In this document: positions 55,026-63,414 of the stretch, piece after piece
Position numbering within the stretch: the first letter of the stretch is position 1
Layout of the letters: every line of letters starts with the position of its first letter
NCBI RefSeq assembly: GCF_027497355.1
Contig: NZ_CP114909.1
Coordinates: forward strand, 2,728,001 to 2,792,000
Direction of reading: 5' to 3'
From: Micromonospora sp. WMMA1947
GTDB taxonomy: Bacteria; Actinomycetota; Actinomycetes; Mycobacteriales; Micromonosporaceae
Length of the DNA: 64,000 nt
Program-made: the position numbers and the translations under genes
Notes under the pieces: model-generated
Told to the model about the DNA's origin: nothing
Database searches by the model: none
What the model saw: the letters and a program-made list of their open reading frames with translations, nothing else

Positions 55026-56034
55026 GAACATCATCGAGGTCCGTGAGCTGGTCAAGCACTACCCCGTGACCCGGGGTGTGGTGTTCAAGAAGACCATCGG
55101 CCAGGTCAAGGCGGTCGACGGCGTCTCCTTCGACCTCAAGGCCGGCGAGACGCTCGGCGTGGTCGGCGAGTCCGGCTGCGGCAAGTCGACGCTCGCCCGG
55201 GTGCTGATGAACCTGGAGAAGCCGACCGGCGGCCAGGTGCTCTACAAGGGCCAGGACATCTCCAAGCTCTCCGGTGGCGCGCTGCGGCGGTTGCGCCGGC
55301 AGATCCAGCTGGTGATGCAGGACCCGTACACCTCGCTGAACCCCCGGATGACGGTGGGCGACCTGATCGGCGAGCCGTTCGAGATCCACCCCGAGGTGGC
55401 CCCGCGCGGCAGCCGGCGCAGCAAGGTCAAGGAGCTGCTCGACCTGGTCGGCCTCAACCCGGAGCACATCAACCGGTACCCGCACCAGTTCTCCGGCGGT
55501 CAGCGGCAGCGCATCGGCATCGCCCGGGCGCTGGCGCTGCGGCCCGAGGTGATCGTCTGCGACGAGCCGGTGTCGGCCCTGGACGTCTCGATCCAGGCCC
55601 AGGTGATGAACCTGCTGGAGAAGCTCCAGGCCGAGTTCGGGCTGTCGTACGTCTTCATCGCCCACGACCTGTCCGTGGTGCGGCACCTCTCCGACCGGGT
55701 CGCCGTGATGTACCTGGGCAAGATGGTGGAGATCGGCACCGAGGACGAGATCTACGAGCGGCCGACCCACCCGTACACCCAGGCACTGCTGTCGGCGGTG
55801 CCGGTGCCGGACCCGACCGTGCGGGAGAGCAAGGCGATCATCCGGCTCCAGGGCGACGTGCCCTCGCCGGTCAGCCCGCCCTCGGGCTGCCGGTTCCGCA
55901 CCCGGTGCTGGAAGGCGCAGGACGTCTGCGCCCAGGAGGTGCCGCTGCTCCAGATCCGGCCGGGCTCGGACCACCCGAGCGCCTGCCACTTCGCGGAGAA
56001 GCGGGAGATCGTCGTCACCCACGAGGTGGCCTGA
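55018..56034 (+). CDS. Oligopeptide ABC transporter ATP-binding protein (DppF type)
   Basis: A 338-residue ATPase with Walker [10 protein letters not shown], signature FSGGQRQR, Walker B VIVCDEP and IAHDLSVV. The C-terminal extension carries the cysteine cluster [16 protein letters not shown]. The GTG at 55018 overlaps the previous gene's end. The five genes form one operon for peptide uptake. Confidence 0.93.
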   Translation: MTENIIEVRELVKHYPVTRGVVFKKTIGQVKAVDGVSFDLKAGETLGVVGESGCGKSTLARVLMNLEKPTGGQVLYKGQDISKLSGGALRRLRRQIQLVMQDPYTSLNPRMTVGDLIGEPFEIHPEVAPRGSRRSKVKELLDLVGLNPEHINRYPHQFSGGQRQRIGIARALALRPEVIVCDEPVSALDVSIQAQVMNLLEKLQAEFGLSYVFIAHDLSVVRHLSDRVAVMYLGKMVEIGTEDEIYERPTHPYTQALLSAVPVPDPTVRESKAIIRLQGDVPSPVSPPSGCRFRTRCWKAQDVCAQEVPLLQIRPGSDHPSACHFAEKREIVVTHEVA

Positions 56035-56119
56035 TCCGTTCCGGACCGCCTGCCGGCGTCAGCTCGACGCCGGCAGGCGGTTCGTCGTCTCCGGGGGCGT
56101 CACGGCGTCGGCGCGGACG

Positions 56120-56473
56120 TCACAGCGGGCCGCGACCGGCGCGCAGCAGCAGAAGCGCCAGCTGGGTGCCGTCGGCGCCGAGTTCGCCGCGGAACCGCTC
56201 CAGGATCTCCCGCTCGCGGGAGAGCACGAGCCGGGTCCCGCCGGAGGCCATCCGGGTCGCGCCGACCTCCTGGGAGAGCGCGGCCCGCTCCTGCCAGAGC
56301 GCGATGAGGGTGCGGTCGATCTCGTCGATCCGCCGCCGGATCTCACCGATCCGCTCCGCCGCCGCCACGTCGTCGGTGCCGGTCCGGGCCGCCGCGGCGC
56401 CGGTCGGGTCGCCGCCGGCCGGCCGGCCGTTGCGCGCCGGGCTGCCGCTGGACTCCACCACGTCAGTCATCAT
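56120..56473 (-). CDS. Chorismate mutase (AroQ type)
   Basis: A 117-residue protein. After a disordered, Ala/Gly-rich N-terminus of about 35 residues, the AroQ helical domain reads RIGEIRRRIDEIDRTLIALW and then ERAALSQEVGATR; the motif Arg, Lys/Arg and Glu positions of the active site are present. It converts chorismate to prephenate, the branch to Phe and Tyr. The ATG at 56473 follows GAGAGGG. Its leader contains a Phe/Tyr-rich peptide gene and an intrinsic terminator, strongly suggesting attenuation by aromatic amino-acid supply. Confidence 0.88.
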   Translation of the reverse strand: MMTDVVESSGSPARNGRPAGGDPTGAAAARTGTDDVAAAERIGEIRRRIDEIDRTLIALWQERAALSQEVGATRMASGGTRLVLSREREILERFRGELGADGTQLALLLLRAGRGPL

Positions 56474-56520
56474 CGTCGTCCCTCTCGGGGCTCGGGCCCG
56501 GTACCCGGATCCCGGAACGA

Positions 56521-56554
56521 AAACGCCCCGGGCTCTGGGGAGCCCGGGGCGTTT
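56521..56554 (-). terminator. Attenuator terminator upstream of chorismate mutase
   Basis: A 14-bp perfect stem (AAACGCCCCGGGCT and its complement) with a 6-nt loop, followed on the minus strand by TTTTCGTT. It lies between the leader peptide stop (56568) and the chorismate mutase start (56473). The alternative helix 56588-56597 with 56538-56547 (nine Watson-Crick pairs plus one G-U) would prevent its formation. Confidence 0.8.
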
Positions 56555-56567
56555 CGTAGGTCTGTGA

Positions 56568-56633
56568 TCAGGCGCGACCCACGGCTGCCGGACTCCCGGT
56601 GCCGTAGTAAAAGTAGAAGCGCTGATCGAACAC
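56568..56633 (-). CDS. Phe/Tyr-rich leader peptide of the chorismate mutase attenuator
   Basis: A 21-codon frame starting GTG at 56633 and ending TGA at 56568. Residues 2-10 read FDQRFYFYY: three Phe and three Tyr, including the rare codon TTT. The GTG lies 7 bp after a CATACT -10 element, so translation would be leaderless, as known for actinobacterial trp leaders. Antiterminator bases start at codon 13. A longer version from GTG 56654 would overlap the promoter. It probably lets ribosomes stall when charged tRNA-Phe or tRNA-Tyr is scarce and so permits read-through into chorismate mutase. Confidence 0.65.
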   Translation of the reverse strand: MFDQRFYFYYGTGSPAAVGRA

Positions 56634-56640
56634 GTCGTCG

Positions 56641-56670
56641 AGTATGCCGACCACCCGGGCGGCCGCGCAA
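56641..56670 (-). promoter_or_regulatory. Promoter of the chorismate mutase leader
   Basis: On the minus strand TTGCGC (56670-56665) and CATACT (56646-56641) are 18 bp apart. The leader-peptide GTG follows 7 bp later. Confidence 0.5.
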
Positions 56671-56746
56671 GAAGACGCACCAACAGGTGAGACGTCCGGC
56701 GCGCGCCGAGCGGTGGCGCGGGCGGGGAAGTGTCCGCCCGGCGGCA

Positions 56747-56752
56747 TAGACT
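56747..56752 (+). promoter_or_regulatory. pcrA promoter -10 (leaderless)
   Basis: TAGACT 9 bp before the ATG at 56762, without an SD motif. Divergent from the attenuator promoter. Confidence 0.5.
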
Positions 56753-56761
56753 CGGGCTGCG

Positions 56762-59209
56762 ATGCATCCTCTCTTCGACATCCCCACATCCCCGTCCGCG
56801 CCGGAGTCCCCGCCCGCGCCGGAGTCCCGGCCGACCCCGCCGCGCCGCCCCGGGGCCGCCGGGTCGGACCCGCGGGCCCTCCTCGACGGCCTGAACGGCC
56901 CCCAGCGGGACGCGGTGACCCACGCCGGCTCCCCGCTGCTGATCGTGGCCGGTGCCGGGTCCGGCAAGACCCGGGTGCTGACCAACCGGATCGCCTACCT
57001 GCTCGCCGCCCGCGACGTGCACCCCGGCGAGATCATCGCGATCACGTTCACCAACAAGGCCGCCGGCGAGATGAAGGAGCGGGTGGCCGCGCTGGTCGGC
57101 CCGCGCGCCCGGCTCATGTGGGTCTCGACGTTCCACTCCGCCTGCGTACGCATCCTGCGCGCCGAGCACGAGCACGCCGGCCTGAAGTCGACGTTCTCGA
57201 TCTACGACGCGGACGACTCGCGCCGGTTGATGCAGATGGTCGCCCGCGAGCTGGACCTGGACCCGAAGCGCTACCCGGCCCGGGGCCTGGCCGCCCAGGT
57301 GTCGAACCTGAAGAACGAGCTGGTCGACCCGGAGGAGTTCGCCGGCCGGGCCAAGGGGCCGAACGAGCGGGCGCTGGCCGAGGCGTACACGCTCTACCAG
57401 CGGCGGCTGCGCGAGGCGCACGCGCTGGACTTCGACGACCTGATCATGACGACCGTGCACCTGCTCCAGTCGCACCCGCACGTGGCGGAGAGCTACCGGC
57501 GGCGGTTCCGGCACGTGCTCGTCGACGAATACCAGGACACCAACCACGCCCAGTACGTGCTGATCAAGGAGCTGGTCTCCGGCACCGAGGGGATCCCGCC
57601 GGCCGAGCTGTGCGTGGTCGGTGACGCCGACCAGTCGATCTACGCGTTCCGCGGCGCCACCATCCGCAACATCCTGGAGTTCGAGCGGGACTTCACCGAC
57701 GCCCGCACGATCCTGCTGGAGCAGAACTACCGCTCGACCCAGACCATCCTCAACGCGGCGAACGCGGTCATCGACCGCAACACCTCCCGCAAGCCGAAGC
57801 GGCTGTGGAGCGACGCCGGGTCCGGCGAGCAGATCGTCGGGTACGTCGCCGACACCGAGCACGCCGAGGCCGACTGGGTGGCCCGGGAGATCGACCGGCT
57901 GGTCGACGACGGCGACACCCGCCCGGGCGACGTCGCGGTGTTCTACCGCACCAACGCCATGTCCCGCGTGTTCGAGGAGGTGTTCATCCGGGTCGGCCTG
58001 CCCTACAAGGTGGTCGGCGGGGTGCGCTTCTACGAGCGCAAGGAGGTCCGCGACGCGCTCGCGTACCTGCGCGCGGTGGTGAACGACGACGACACGGTCA
58101 GCCTGCGCCGCATCCTCAACACCCCGCGCCGGGGCATCGGCGAGCGGGCCGAGGCGTGCGTGGAGGCGCTGGCCGCGCGGGACCGCATCTCCTTCGGCGC
58201 CGCGCTGCGCCGGGCCAAGGACGCACCGGGCATCTCGACCCGGGCGGCGAACGGCATCGCCGAGTTCGTCGCGCTGCTCGACGCGGCCCGGGAGCTGGCC
58301 GACACCGGCACGCCGGAGGAGGTGCTGGAGGCGGTGCTGACCCGCTCCGGCTACCTGGCCGAGCTGGAGGAGAGCCTCGACCCGCAGGACGCCGGCCGGG
58401 TGGACAACCTCCAGGAACTGGTGAGCGTCGCCCGGGAGTACACCGAGCGGATCGAGGCGCTCGGCGCCGACGACGAGCGGGCCACGCTCGCGGGGTTCCT
58501 GGAGCAGGTGGCGCTCGTCGCCGACGCCGACCAGATCCCTGCGTCACCGGGCTCGGCGCCTGACGGCGCCGAGGCAGACGACGCCACGCCTCATCAGGGC
58601 GTGGTCACCCTCATGACGCTGCACACGGCGAAGGGCCTGGAGTTCCCGGTGGTCTTCCTGACCGGCCTGGAGGACGGCGTCTTCCCGCACCTGCGCTCGC
58701 TCGGCGACACCCGCGAGCTGGAGGAGGAGCGGCGGCTGGCGTACGTGGGCATCACCCGGGCCCGCCAGCGCCTCTACCTGTCCCGCGCGGTGACCCGCTC
58801 GGCGTGGGGCGCGCCCGCCTACAACCCGCCGTCGCGGTTCCTGGAGGAGTTGCCGCCGGAGCTGGTCCGCTGGGAGCGCACCGAGGGGTCGTACACCTCG
58901 TGGGGTGGCGGGGGCGGCGGCGTCGGCGGCCGGGCGGACCGCGTGGGCCGCGGTGGCTTCGCCGGCGGCACGCCGAAGGCGACCGAGCTGGCGAAGCGGC
59001 TGGGCGTGGACGCCAGCCGGCTGTCCACCGCGAGCGAGCTGAAGCAGGCCCCGAAGGTCTCGGCCGGCGACCGGGTCAACCACCAGCGGTACGGCCTGGG
59101 CCGGGTGCTGGCGGTGGAGGGTGCCGGGCCGGGTGCCCGGGCGCAGATCGACTTCGGCGACCAGACCATGTGGCTGGTGCTGCGGCACGCCCCGATCGAC
59201 AAGCTCTGA
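56762..59209 (+). CDS. pcrA: ATP-dependent DNA helicase PcrA/UvrD
   Basis: An 815-residue superfamily 1A helicase acting in repair and in removing proteins from DNA. Motif I is GAGSGKTRVL, motif Ia TFTNKAAGEMK, motif II VDEYQDTN, motif III GDADQSIYAFRGA, motif IV QNYRSTQTIL and motif VI VGITRARQRLYLSRA. The N-terminal 40 residues are Pro-rich. The C-terminal part has a Gly-rich linker and a tudor-like end (GDRVNHQRYGLGRVLAVEG) that in PcrA binds RNA polymerase. Length is typical for actinobacterial PcrA. Confidence 0.96.
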   Translation: MHPLFDIPTSPSAPESPPAPESRPTPPRRPGAAGSDPRALLDGLNGPQRDAVTHAGSPLLIVAGAGSGKTRVLTNRIAYLLAARDVHPGEIIAITFTNKAAGEMKERVAALVGPRARLMWVSTFHSACVRILRAEHEHAGLKSTFSIYDADDSRRLMQMVARELDLDPKRYPARGLAAQVSNLKNELVDPEEFAGRAKGPNERALAEAYTLYQRRLREAHALDFDDLIMTTVHLLQSHPHVAESYRRRFRHVLVDEYQDTNHAQYVLIKELVSGTEGIPPAELCVVGDADQSIYAFRGATIRNILEFERDFTDARTILLEQNYRSTQTILNAANAVIDRNTSRKPKRLWSDAGSGEQIVGYVADTEHAEADWVAREIDRLVDDGDTRPGDVAVFYRTNAMSRVFEEVFIRVGLPYKVVGGVRFYERKEVRDALAYLRAVVNDDDTVSLRRILNTPRRGIGERAEACVEALAARDRISFGAALRRAKDAPGISTRAANGIAEFVALLDAARELADTGTPEEVLEAVLTRSGYLAELEESLDPQDAGRVDNLQELVSVAREYTERIEALGADDERATLAGFLEQVALVADADQIPASPGSAPDGAEADDATPHQGVVTLMTLHTAKGLEFPVVFLTGLEDGVFPHLRSLGDTRELEEERRLAYVGITRARQRLYLSRAVTRSAWGAPAYNPPSRFLEELPPELVRWERTEGSYTSWGGGGGGVGGRADRVGRGGFAGGTPKATELAKRLGVDASRLSTASELKQAPKVSAGDRVNHQRYGLGRVLAVEGAGPGARAQIDFGDQTMWLVLRHAPIDKL

Positions 59210-59218
59210 GCGCCGAGC

Positions 59219-59251
59219 GGGCCCGGTCCGGCTTGTGGCCGGGCCGGGCCC
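59219..59251. terminator. Terminator between pcrA and the M23 peptidase gene
   Basis: Arms 59219-59231 and 59239-59251 pair over 13 positions with one wobble. Convergent genes on both sides. Confidence 0.7.
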
Positions 59252-59270
59252 TCCTCGTTTCGTGGTGCTG

Positions 59271-60059
59271 TCAGCAGGCCACGTCGATGCCCCGGGCGCG
59301 CAGGAACGGCGCCGGGTCGATCTGGTTCCACATCGCGCCCTGGTGCACCTCGAAGTGCAGGTGCGGGCCGGTGGAGTCGCCGGTGGAGCCCTCGTAGCCG
59401 ATGACCTGACCGGCCTTGACCGTGTCGCCCACGGCGACGGCGAGCCGGCTCTGGTGGGCGTAGTGGGTCAGGTAGCCGTTGTGGTGGTCGATGAAGACCG
59501 AGATGCCGTAGCCGTCGCCCACGTCACCGGCCTTGACCACGGTGCCCGCCGCGGCGGCGTGGATCGGTGTGCCGGCCGGCATGGCGAAGTCGATGCCGGC
59601 GTGCTGGGTGCCCCAGCGGGGCCCGTAGCAGGACGTGATGCCGGCGCCCTTCATCGGGATGACCCAGGTCGGCTTCTTCGCGACCGTCTTCTTCTTCGGC
59701 TTGGGCTTGGGCTTCGCGGTCGCCGTCTTCTTCGGTGCCGGGGTGGTCGTGGTCGCGCTCGGGCTCGGCGACGGGCTGGCCGGTACGGGCGACGGGGTGA
59801 GCGGCTCGCGGGCCGAGCGGTCGGCGCGGGCGGCGTCGTCGGCGCGGGCCGCGGCACCGAGGTCGACGGCGGCCGGTGTGGGGTCGGCCGGGGCGGTGGT
59901 GACGACGACGCCACCGATGCCGAGGCCGAGCAGGGCCACCGCGCCGGTGACCACGTAAACGGTGCGCCGGGCGCGGCGAGGACGCCGGTGCCGGGCGGGA
60001 GCGTTGTCCGGGGTGGGGCTGCTGTGCTGCACGGGATCCTTCATCGGTTCGAGGGGCAC
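59271..60059 (-). CDS. M23-family peptidoglycan endopeptidase-like protein, copy 1
   Basis: A 262-residue protein with one transmembrane helix (VYVVTGAVALLGLGIGGVVV), a Ser/Thr/Pro region and then a Lys/Pro-rich linker (KPKPKPKKK) that could bind the wall. The LytM/M23 domain (about 140-262) has HAGIDF and HLHFE zinc motifs, so it should be catalytically active. It cleaves peptidoglycan cross-links, probably outside the cell. GTG at 60059 is chosen for its GAGGTC SD; ATG at 60044 is an alternative. Confidence 0.85.
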   Translation of the reverse strand: MPLEPMKDPVQHSSPTPDNAPARHRRPRRARRTVYVVTGAVALLGLGIGGVVVTTAPADPTPAAVDLGAAARADDAARADRSAREPLTPSPVPASPSPSPSATTTTPAPKKTATAKPKPKPKKKTVAKKPTWVIPMKGAGITSCYGPRWGTQHAGIDFAMPAGTPIHAAAAGTVVKAGDVGDGYGISVFIDHHNGYLTHYAHQSRLAVAVGDTVKAGQVIGYEGSTGDSTGPHLHFEVHQGAMWNQIDPAPFLRARGIDVAC

Positions 60060-60247
60060 GTGACCTCGAAATACTGGTGTCGGTGCAGGTCGCAGCGGGT
60101 ATCGGGGGTGCGGAGGCGGTGGCCTGCCCGGTCACCGCGCGTCCGGTTGTGGACCGGGCGTCCGGCTCGGTCGAAGAGACGATCATCGACTGGCGTGTTC
60201 CCGCTCACACTCGCCGGTGTGACGTGGCAGACATCGGCACAGAGGAA

Positions 60248-60275
60248 ACCGCCCGGACCATACGATCCGGGCGGT
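60248..60275 (-). terminator. Terminator after M23 copy 2
   Basis: ACCGCCCGGA pairs with TCCGGGCGGT around an 8-nt loop, 20 bp beyond the stop at 60295. Confidence 0.7.
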
Positions 60276-60294
60276 GACGGGGCGGTACGGAGCG

Positions 60295-61005
60295 TCAGGA
60301 CGCGGCTACGTCGCTGTAGAACTCCTCGAGCTCGAGCTGGATGTTCACGCCGCGGTCCTTCAGGAACGCCACCGGGTCCTGCGGCTGGCCCTTGACATGG
60401 ATCTCCAGGTGCAGGTGGGAGCCGTAGGAGTGGCCGGTGTTGCCGACCAGGCCGAGCTGGTCACCGGCCTTCACCTCCTGGCCCTCCTTGACCGTCACCG
60501 CGGAGGAGTGGCCGTAGATGGCCTCGCTGCCGTCGGAGTGCTTGACGATGACGGCGTAGCCGTAGCCGCCGAACCAGCCGGCCTTGGTGACGGTGCCGGC
60601 GTGGACCGCCTTGTAGGGCGTGCCCTCCGGGGCGACCAGGTCGACGCCGGTGTGCAGCTTGCCCCAGCGCATGCCGTACGGGGACTTGAAGTCGTAGCCG
60701 TGCAGCGGCAGGAGCCATGGGTCCTGCTCGGTGGCCTTGCTGTCGGAGCGGTCGGAACGGGAGGCGGTGTCCGCGCTCTTGCCACGGTCGGCGGCGTCCT
60801 GGCTGGCGACCGAGGCCTGCCGGAGCTCGTCGAGGACCGACGGGTTGACGCTCTTGGCGTCGGGGAGGGCGTTCGCGCCGATGGCGACGATGCCGGCGCC
60901 GACGAACGCGGTGGTGACCACCGCGGCGTAGCGGCTCCGCGGGGGCGTGGGTACGCGGCGGCGGCCGCGATAGCGATCGGGCTCAGACGACAGGCGCTGG
61001 CGCAC
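60295..61005 (-). CDS. M23-family peptidoglycan endopeptidase-like protein, copy 2
   Basis: A 236-residue protein with a basic start, one transmembrane helix (YAAVVTTAFVGAGIVAIGANA), a Ser/Asp-rich linker and an M23 domain with HTGVDL and HLHLE zinc motifs. It is related to copy 1 but has a different linker. The GTG at 61005 lies 5 nt after GGAGGG; the frame remains open upstream, without family resemblance. Both genes face left and each has its own terminator, so they are transcribed separately. Confidence 0.85.
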   Translation of the reverse strand: MRQRLSSEPDRYRGRRRVPTPPRSRYAAVVTTAFVGAGIVAIGANALPDAKSVNPSVLDELRQASVASQDAADRGKSADTASRSDRSDSKATEQDPWLLPLHGYDFKSPYGMRWGKLHTGVDLVAPEGTPYKAVHAGTVTKAGWFGGYGYAVIVKHSDGSEAIYGHSSAVTVKEGQEVKAGDQLGLVGNTGHSYGSHLHLEIHVKGQPQDPVAFLKDRGVNIQLELEEFYSDVAAS

Positions 61006-61407
61006 GCACACCCTCCGTTGTCGGGGATCCGATGCGACTCCGGACCGTTCGGTGAAGCTCTGTCGAACCTCCGGTGTCGCGTCGTCACCCGTCCGTGGAC
61101 CTGATGACAACCGTGGACACGTTAGCCAACCGCCACTCCTGTCACAAGCCGAAGCGCCGAAATGCTGATTCGTTATGTCCAATTCCATCCGACCTTGTCA
61201 TATCTCGTGCCGCCGGTCGGGTGGCTTGTCGACTGCCCATTCGTCGCGGACAGTGACCGAACGGCGGAGGTGTCCGGCTTTCCGCGTACCCGGGTGGGCG
61301 GTAGGGGCCTGGCTCGAATGTGGGAAGGTCCGGCCCGGCTTCCCGCCTCCCGTCCGGCCGGGTTACCGTTCGTTCAGGTCAGGAGTGCCGGTGAAAGGTG
61401 TGCGCAG
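61006..61407. other. Divergent intergenic region between M23 copy 2 and icmB
   Basis: About 400 bp with lower GC around 61150-61220. It must hold promoters for both directions, but I could not pick convincing -35/-10 pairs. I looked for a c-di-AMP (ydaO) riboswitch, which often precedes actinobacterial wall hydrolases, and for a cobalamin riboswitch before icmB, and saw neither. Confidence 0.4.
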
Positions 61408-61812
61408 ATGAGCTCTCGTATCCGGGTCGTCGTCGCGAAGCCCGGCCTGGACGGCCACGACCGGGGGGCGAAGGTGGTCGCCCGCGCCCTGCGCGACGCG
61501 GGCATGGAGGTCATCTACACCGGCCTGCACCAGACGCCCGAGCAGATCGTCGAGACCGCCATCCAGGAGGACGCGGACGCGGTCGGCCTGTCGGTGCTCT
61601 CCGGCGCGCACATGACGTTGTTCAAGCGGGTCGTCGAACTGCTGACCGAGCGCGAGGCCACCGACATCGTGGTGTTCGGCGGCGGCATCATCCCCGAGGC
61701 CGACATCCCGGAGCTGGAGCGGCTCGGCGTCGCGAAGATCTTCACCCCGGGTGCCACCACCGGGTCGATCGTCGAGTGGGTACGGGAGAACGTGGCCCAG
61801 CCGGTCGGCTGA
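61408..61812 (+). CDS. icmB: Cobalamin-binding small subunit of an acyl-CoA mutase (IcmB-like)
   Basis: A 134-residue stand-alone B12-binding domain. The signature DGHDRG (15-20) supplies the axial His17, and [10 protein letters not shown] and [11 protein letters not shown] complete the site. Methylmalonyl-CoA mutase carries this as a C-terminal domain; isobutyryl-CoA mutase has it as a separate subunit of about this length. The catalytic large subunit is not in the window. The ATG at 61408 has AAGGTG upstream. The position near pcrA and sucC resembles Streptomyces icmB (from memory). Confidence 0.8.
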   Translation: MSSRIRVVVAKPGLDGHDRGAKVVARALRDAGMEVIYTGLHQTPEQIVETAIQEDADAVGLSVLSGAHMTLFKRVVELLTEREATDIVVFGGGIIPEADIPELERLGVAKIFTPGATTGSIVEWVRENVAQPVG

Positions 61813-61840
61813 CCGCCGCGTTCCGGCCCCGGGCACGGGG

Positions 61841-61877
61841 GAGGGGCCGGACGCACCCCTCACACGTCCGGCCCCTC
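61841..61877 (+). terminator. Terminator after icmB
   Basis: A 13-bp perfect stem (61841-61853 with 61865-61877), loop of 11 nt, 28 bp after the stop. Confidence 0.75.
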
Positions 61878-62102
61878 TATGCACGATGCCCCGCCGCCAC
61901 CCCTCGACCGACAGGGCATCGGCCGCTCCCGTCGTCGCGCTTGACCAGCGCGCCGACATCACACTCAACGACGCCCCCGACGGGCGGTTACGCCCCGGCC
62001 CGGACATCCCCCGGACGGCTGACGCCCGCGCGTGCCGGCGCGGTCGCGACCGGCCCGGCCGGGTCCGGCCTGTGCATTACCGCACACACCGCACCCGCTC
62101 GG

Positions 62103-62155
62103 TTGCCGCCGGTTCCCATCTCGTTAGGCTGCGGCAAATGGCCTGTCTGTTCTGA
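62103..62155 (+). promoter_or_regulatory. sucC promoter with a leaderless 5-codon ORF
   Basis: TTGCCG (62103-62108) and TAGGCT (62125-62130) are 16 bp apart. Seven bases later an ATG (62138) opens a five-codon frame, MACLF, ending at the TGA at 62153-62155. A CCTGTC/GACAGG inverted repeat surrounds its end. The sucC start lies about 80 bp further on. Apart from this site the gap 61878-62233 appears empty. Confidence 0.45.
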
Positions 62156-62233
62156 TGACAGGCGTCAAACTGATTTTCCGAAGCTGGTGGCGGCGCGACG
62201 GCGCGCCGCGGAGACGGGACGGGACGCGCAAAC

Positions 62234-63412
62234 GTGGACCTGTACGAGTACCAGGGGCGGGACCTGTTCGAGCGGCACGGCTTGCCCGTGCTCGCCGGCG
62301 GCGTCGCCACGACCCCGGAGGAGGCCCGCGCGATCGCCGAACGCCTCGGCGGCCGGGTGGTCGTCAAGGCGCAGGTGAAGGTCGGTGGCCGCGGTAAGGC
62401 CGGCGGCGTGAAGCTGGCCGAGGGCGCGGAGGAGACGGTGGCCCGGGCCACCGACATCCTCGGCATGGACATCAAGGGTCACACCGTCCACAAGGTCATG
62501 ATCACCGTGACCGCGGACGTGGCCGAGGAGTACTACTTCTCATACCTGCTCGACCGGGCGAACCGCACGTTCCTCTGCATCGCCAGCGTCGCCGGCGGCA
62601 TGGACATCGAGCAGGTCGCGGCCGAGACGCCGGACCGGGTCGTGAAGGCACCGATCGACGCCAACACCGGCGTGGACGAGGCGAAGGCGCGCGAGATCGT
62701 CAGCGCGGCCGGATTCCCGGCCGAGATCGCCGACCAGGTGGTCGAGGTCGCGGTCAAGCTGTGGCAGGCGTTCGTGGCCGAGGACGCCACGCTCGTCGAG
62801 GTGAACCCGCTGGCCACCACCAAGGACGGCAAGCTGCTGCTCCTGGACGCCAAGGTCACCCTGGACGAGAACGCCGGGTTCCGGCACCCGGACCACGAGG
62901 CCCTGGTCGACCAGGCGTCGGTGGACCCGCTGGAGCAGGCCGCGAAGGCCAAGGACCTCAACTACGTCAAGCTCGACGGCGAGGTCGGCATCATCGGCAA
63001 CGGCGCGGGCCTGGTCATGTCCACGCTCGACGTGGTCGCGTACGCGGGCGAGCGGCACGGCGGCGTCAAGCCGGCCAACTTCCTCGACATCGGCGGCGGC
63101 GCGAGCGCCGAGGTGATGGCGAACGGCCTGGAGATCGTCCTGTCCGACCCGTCGGTCAAGAGCGTCTTCGTCAACGTCTTCGGCGGCATCACCGCCTGCG
63201 ACGCGGTCGCCAACGGCATCGTGCAGGCGCTGGCGCTGCTGGAGCAGCGCGGCGAGAAGGCCACCAAGCCGCTCGTCGTGCGCCTCGACGGCAACAACGC
63301 CGAGGCCGGTCGGGCGATCCTCGACGACGCGGCCAACCCGCTGATCCAGCGGGTCGACACCATGGACGGCGCGGCCGAGCGGGCCGCCGAGCTGGCAGCT
63401 GCGGGGGTCTGA
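62234..63412 (+). CDS. sucC: Succinyl-CoA synthetase, beta subunit (ADP-forming)
   Basis: A 392-residue ATP-grasp protein starting [20 protein letters not shown]. It contains [18 protein letters not shown], the [19 protein letters not shown] metal and nucleotide site, and the C-terminal [19 protein letters not shown] segment. With SucD it converts succinyl-CoA to succinate in the TCA cycle with NDP phosphorylation. It starts with GTG; the SD is weak. sucD follows 2 bp after the stop. Confidence 0.96.
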   Translation: MDLYEYQGRDLFERHGLPVLAGGVATTPEEARAIAERLGGRVVVKAQVKVGGRGKAGGVKLAEGAEETVARATDILGMDIKGHTVHKVMITVTADVAEEYYFSYLLDRANRTFLCIASVAGGMDIEQVAAETPDRVVKAPIDANTGVDEAKAREIVSAAGFPAEIADQVVEVAVKLWQAFVAEDATLVEVNPLATTKDGKLLLLDAKVTLDENAGFRHPDHEALVDQASVDPLEQAAKAKDLNYVKLDGEVGIIGNGAGLVMSTLDVVAYAGERHGGVKPANFLDIGGGASAEVMANGLEIVLSDPSVKSVFVNVFGGITACDAVANGIVQALALLEQRGEKATKPLVVRLDGNNAEAGRAILDDAANPLIQRVDTMDGAAERAAELAAAGV

Positions 63413-63414
63413 CA

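Noticed and set aside
56568..56789. A longer, 73-codon version of the leader peptide frame
   Set aside because: It would run through the promoter and the pcrA start region, and its extra residues show no conserved character; the short leaderless form fits better.
61006..61407. Possible c-di-AMP or cobalamin riboswitch upstream of the M23 or icmB genes
   Set aside because: Both strands were read for the conserved cores of these classes and none was found.
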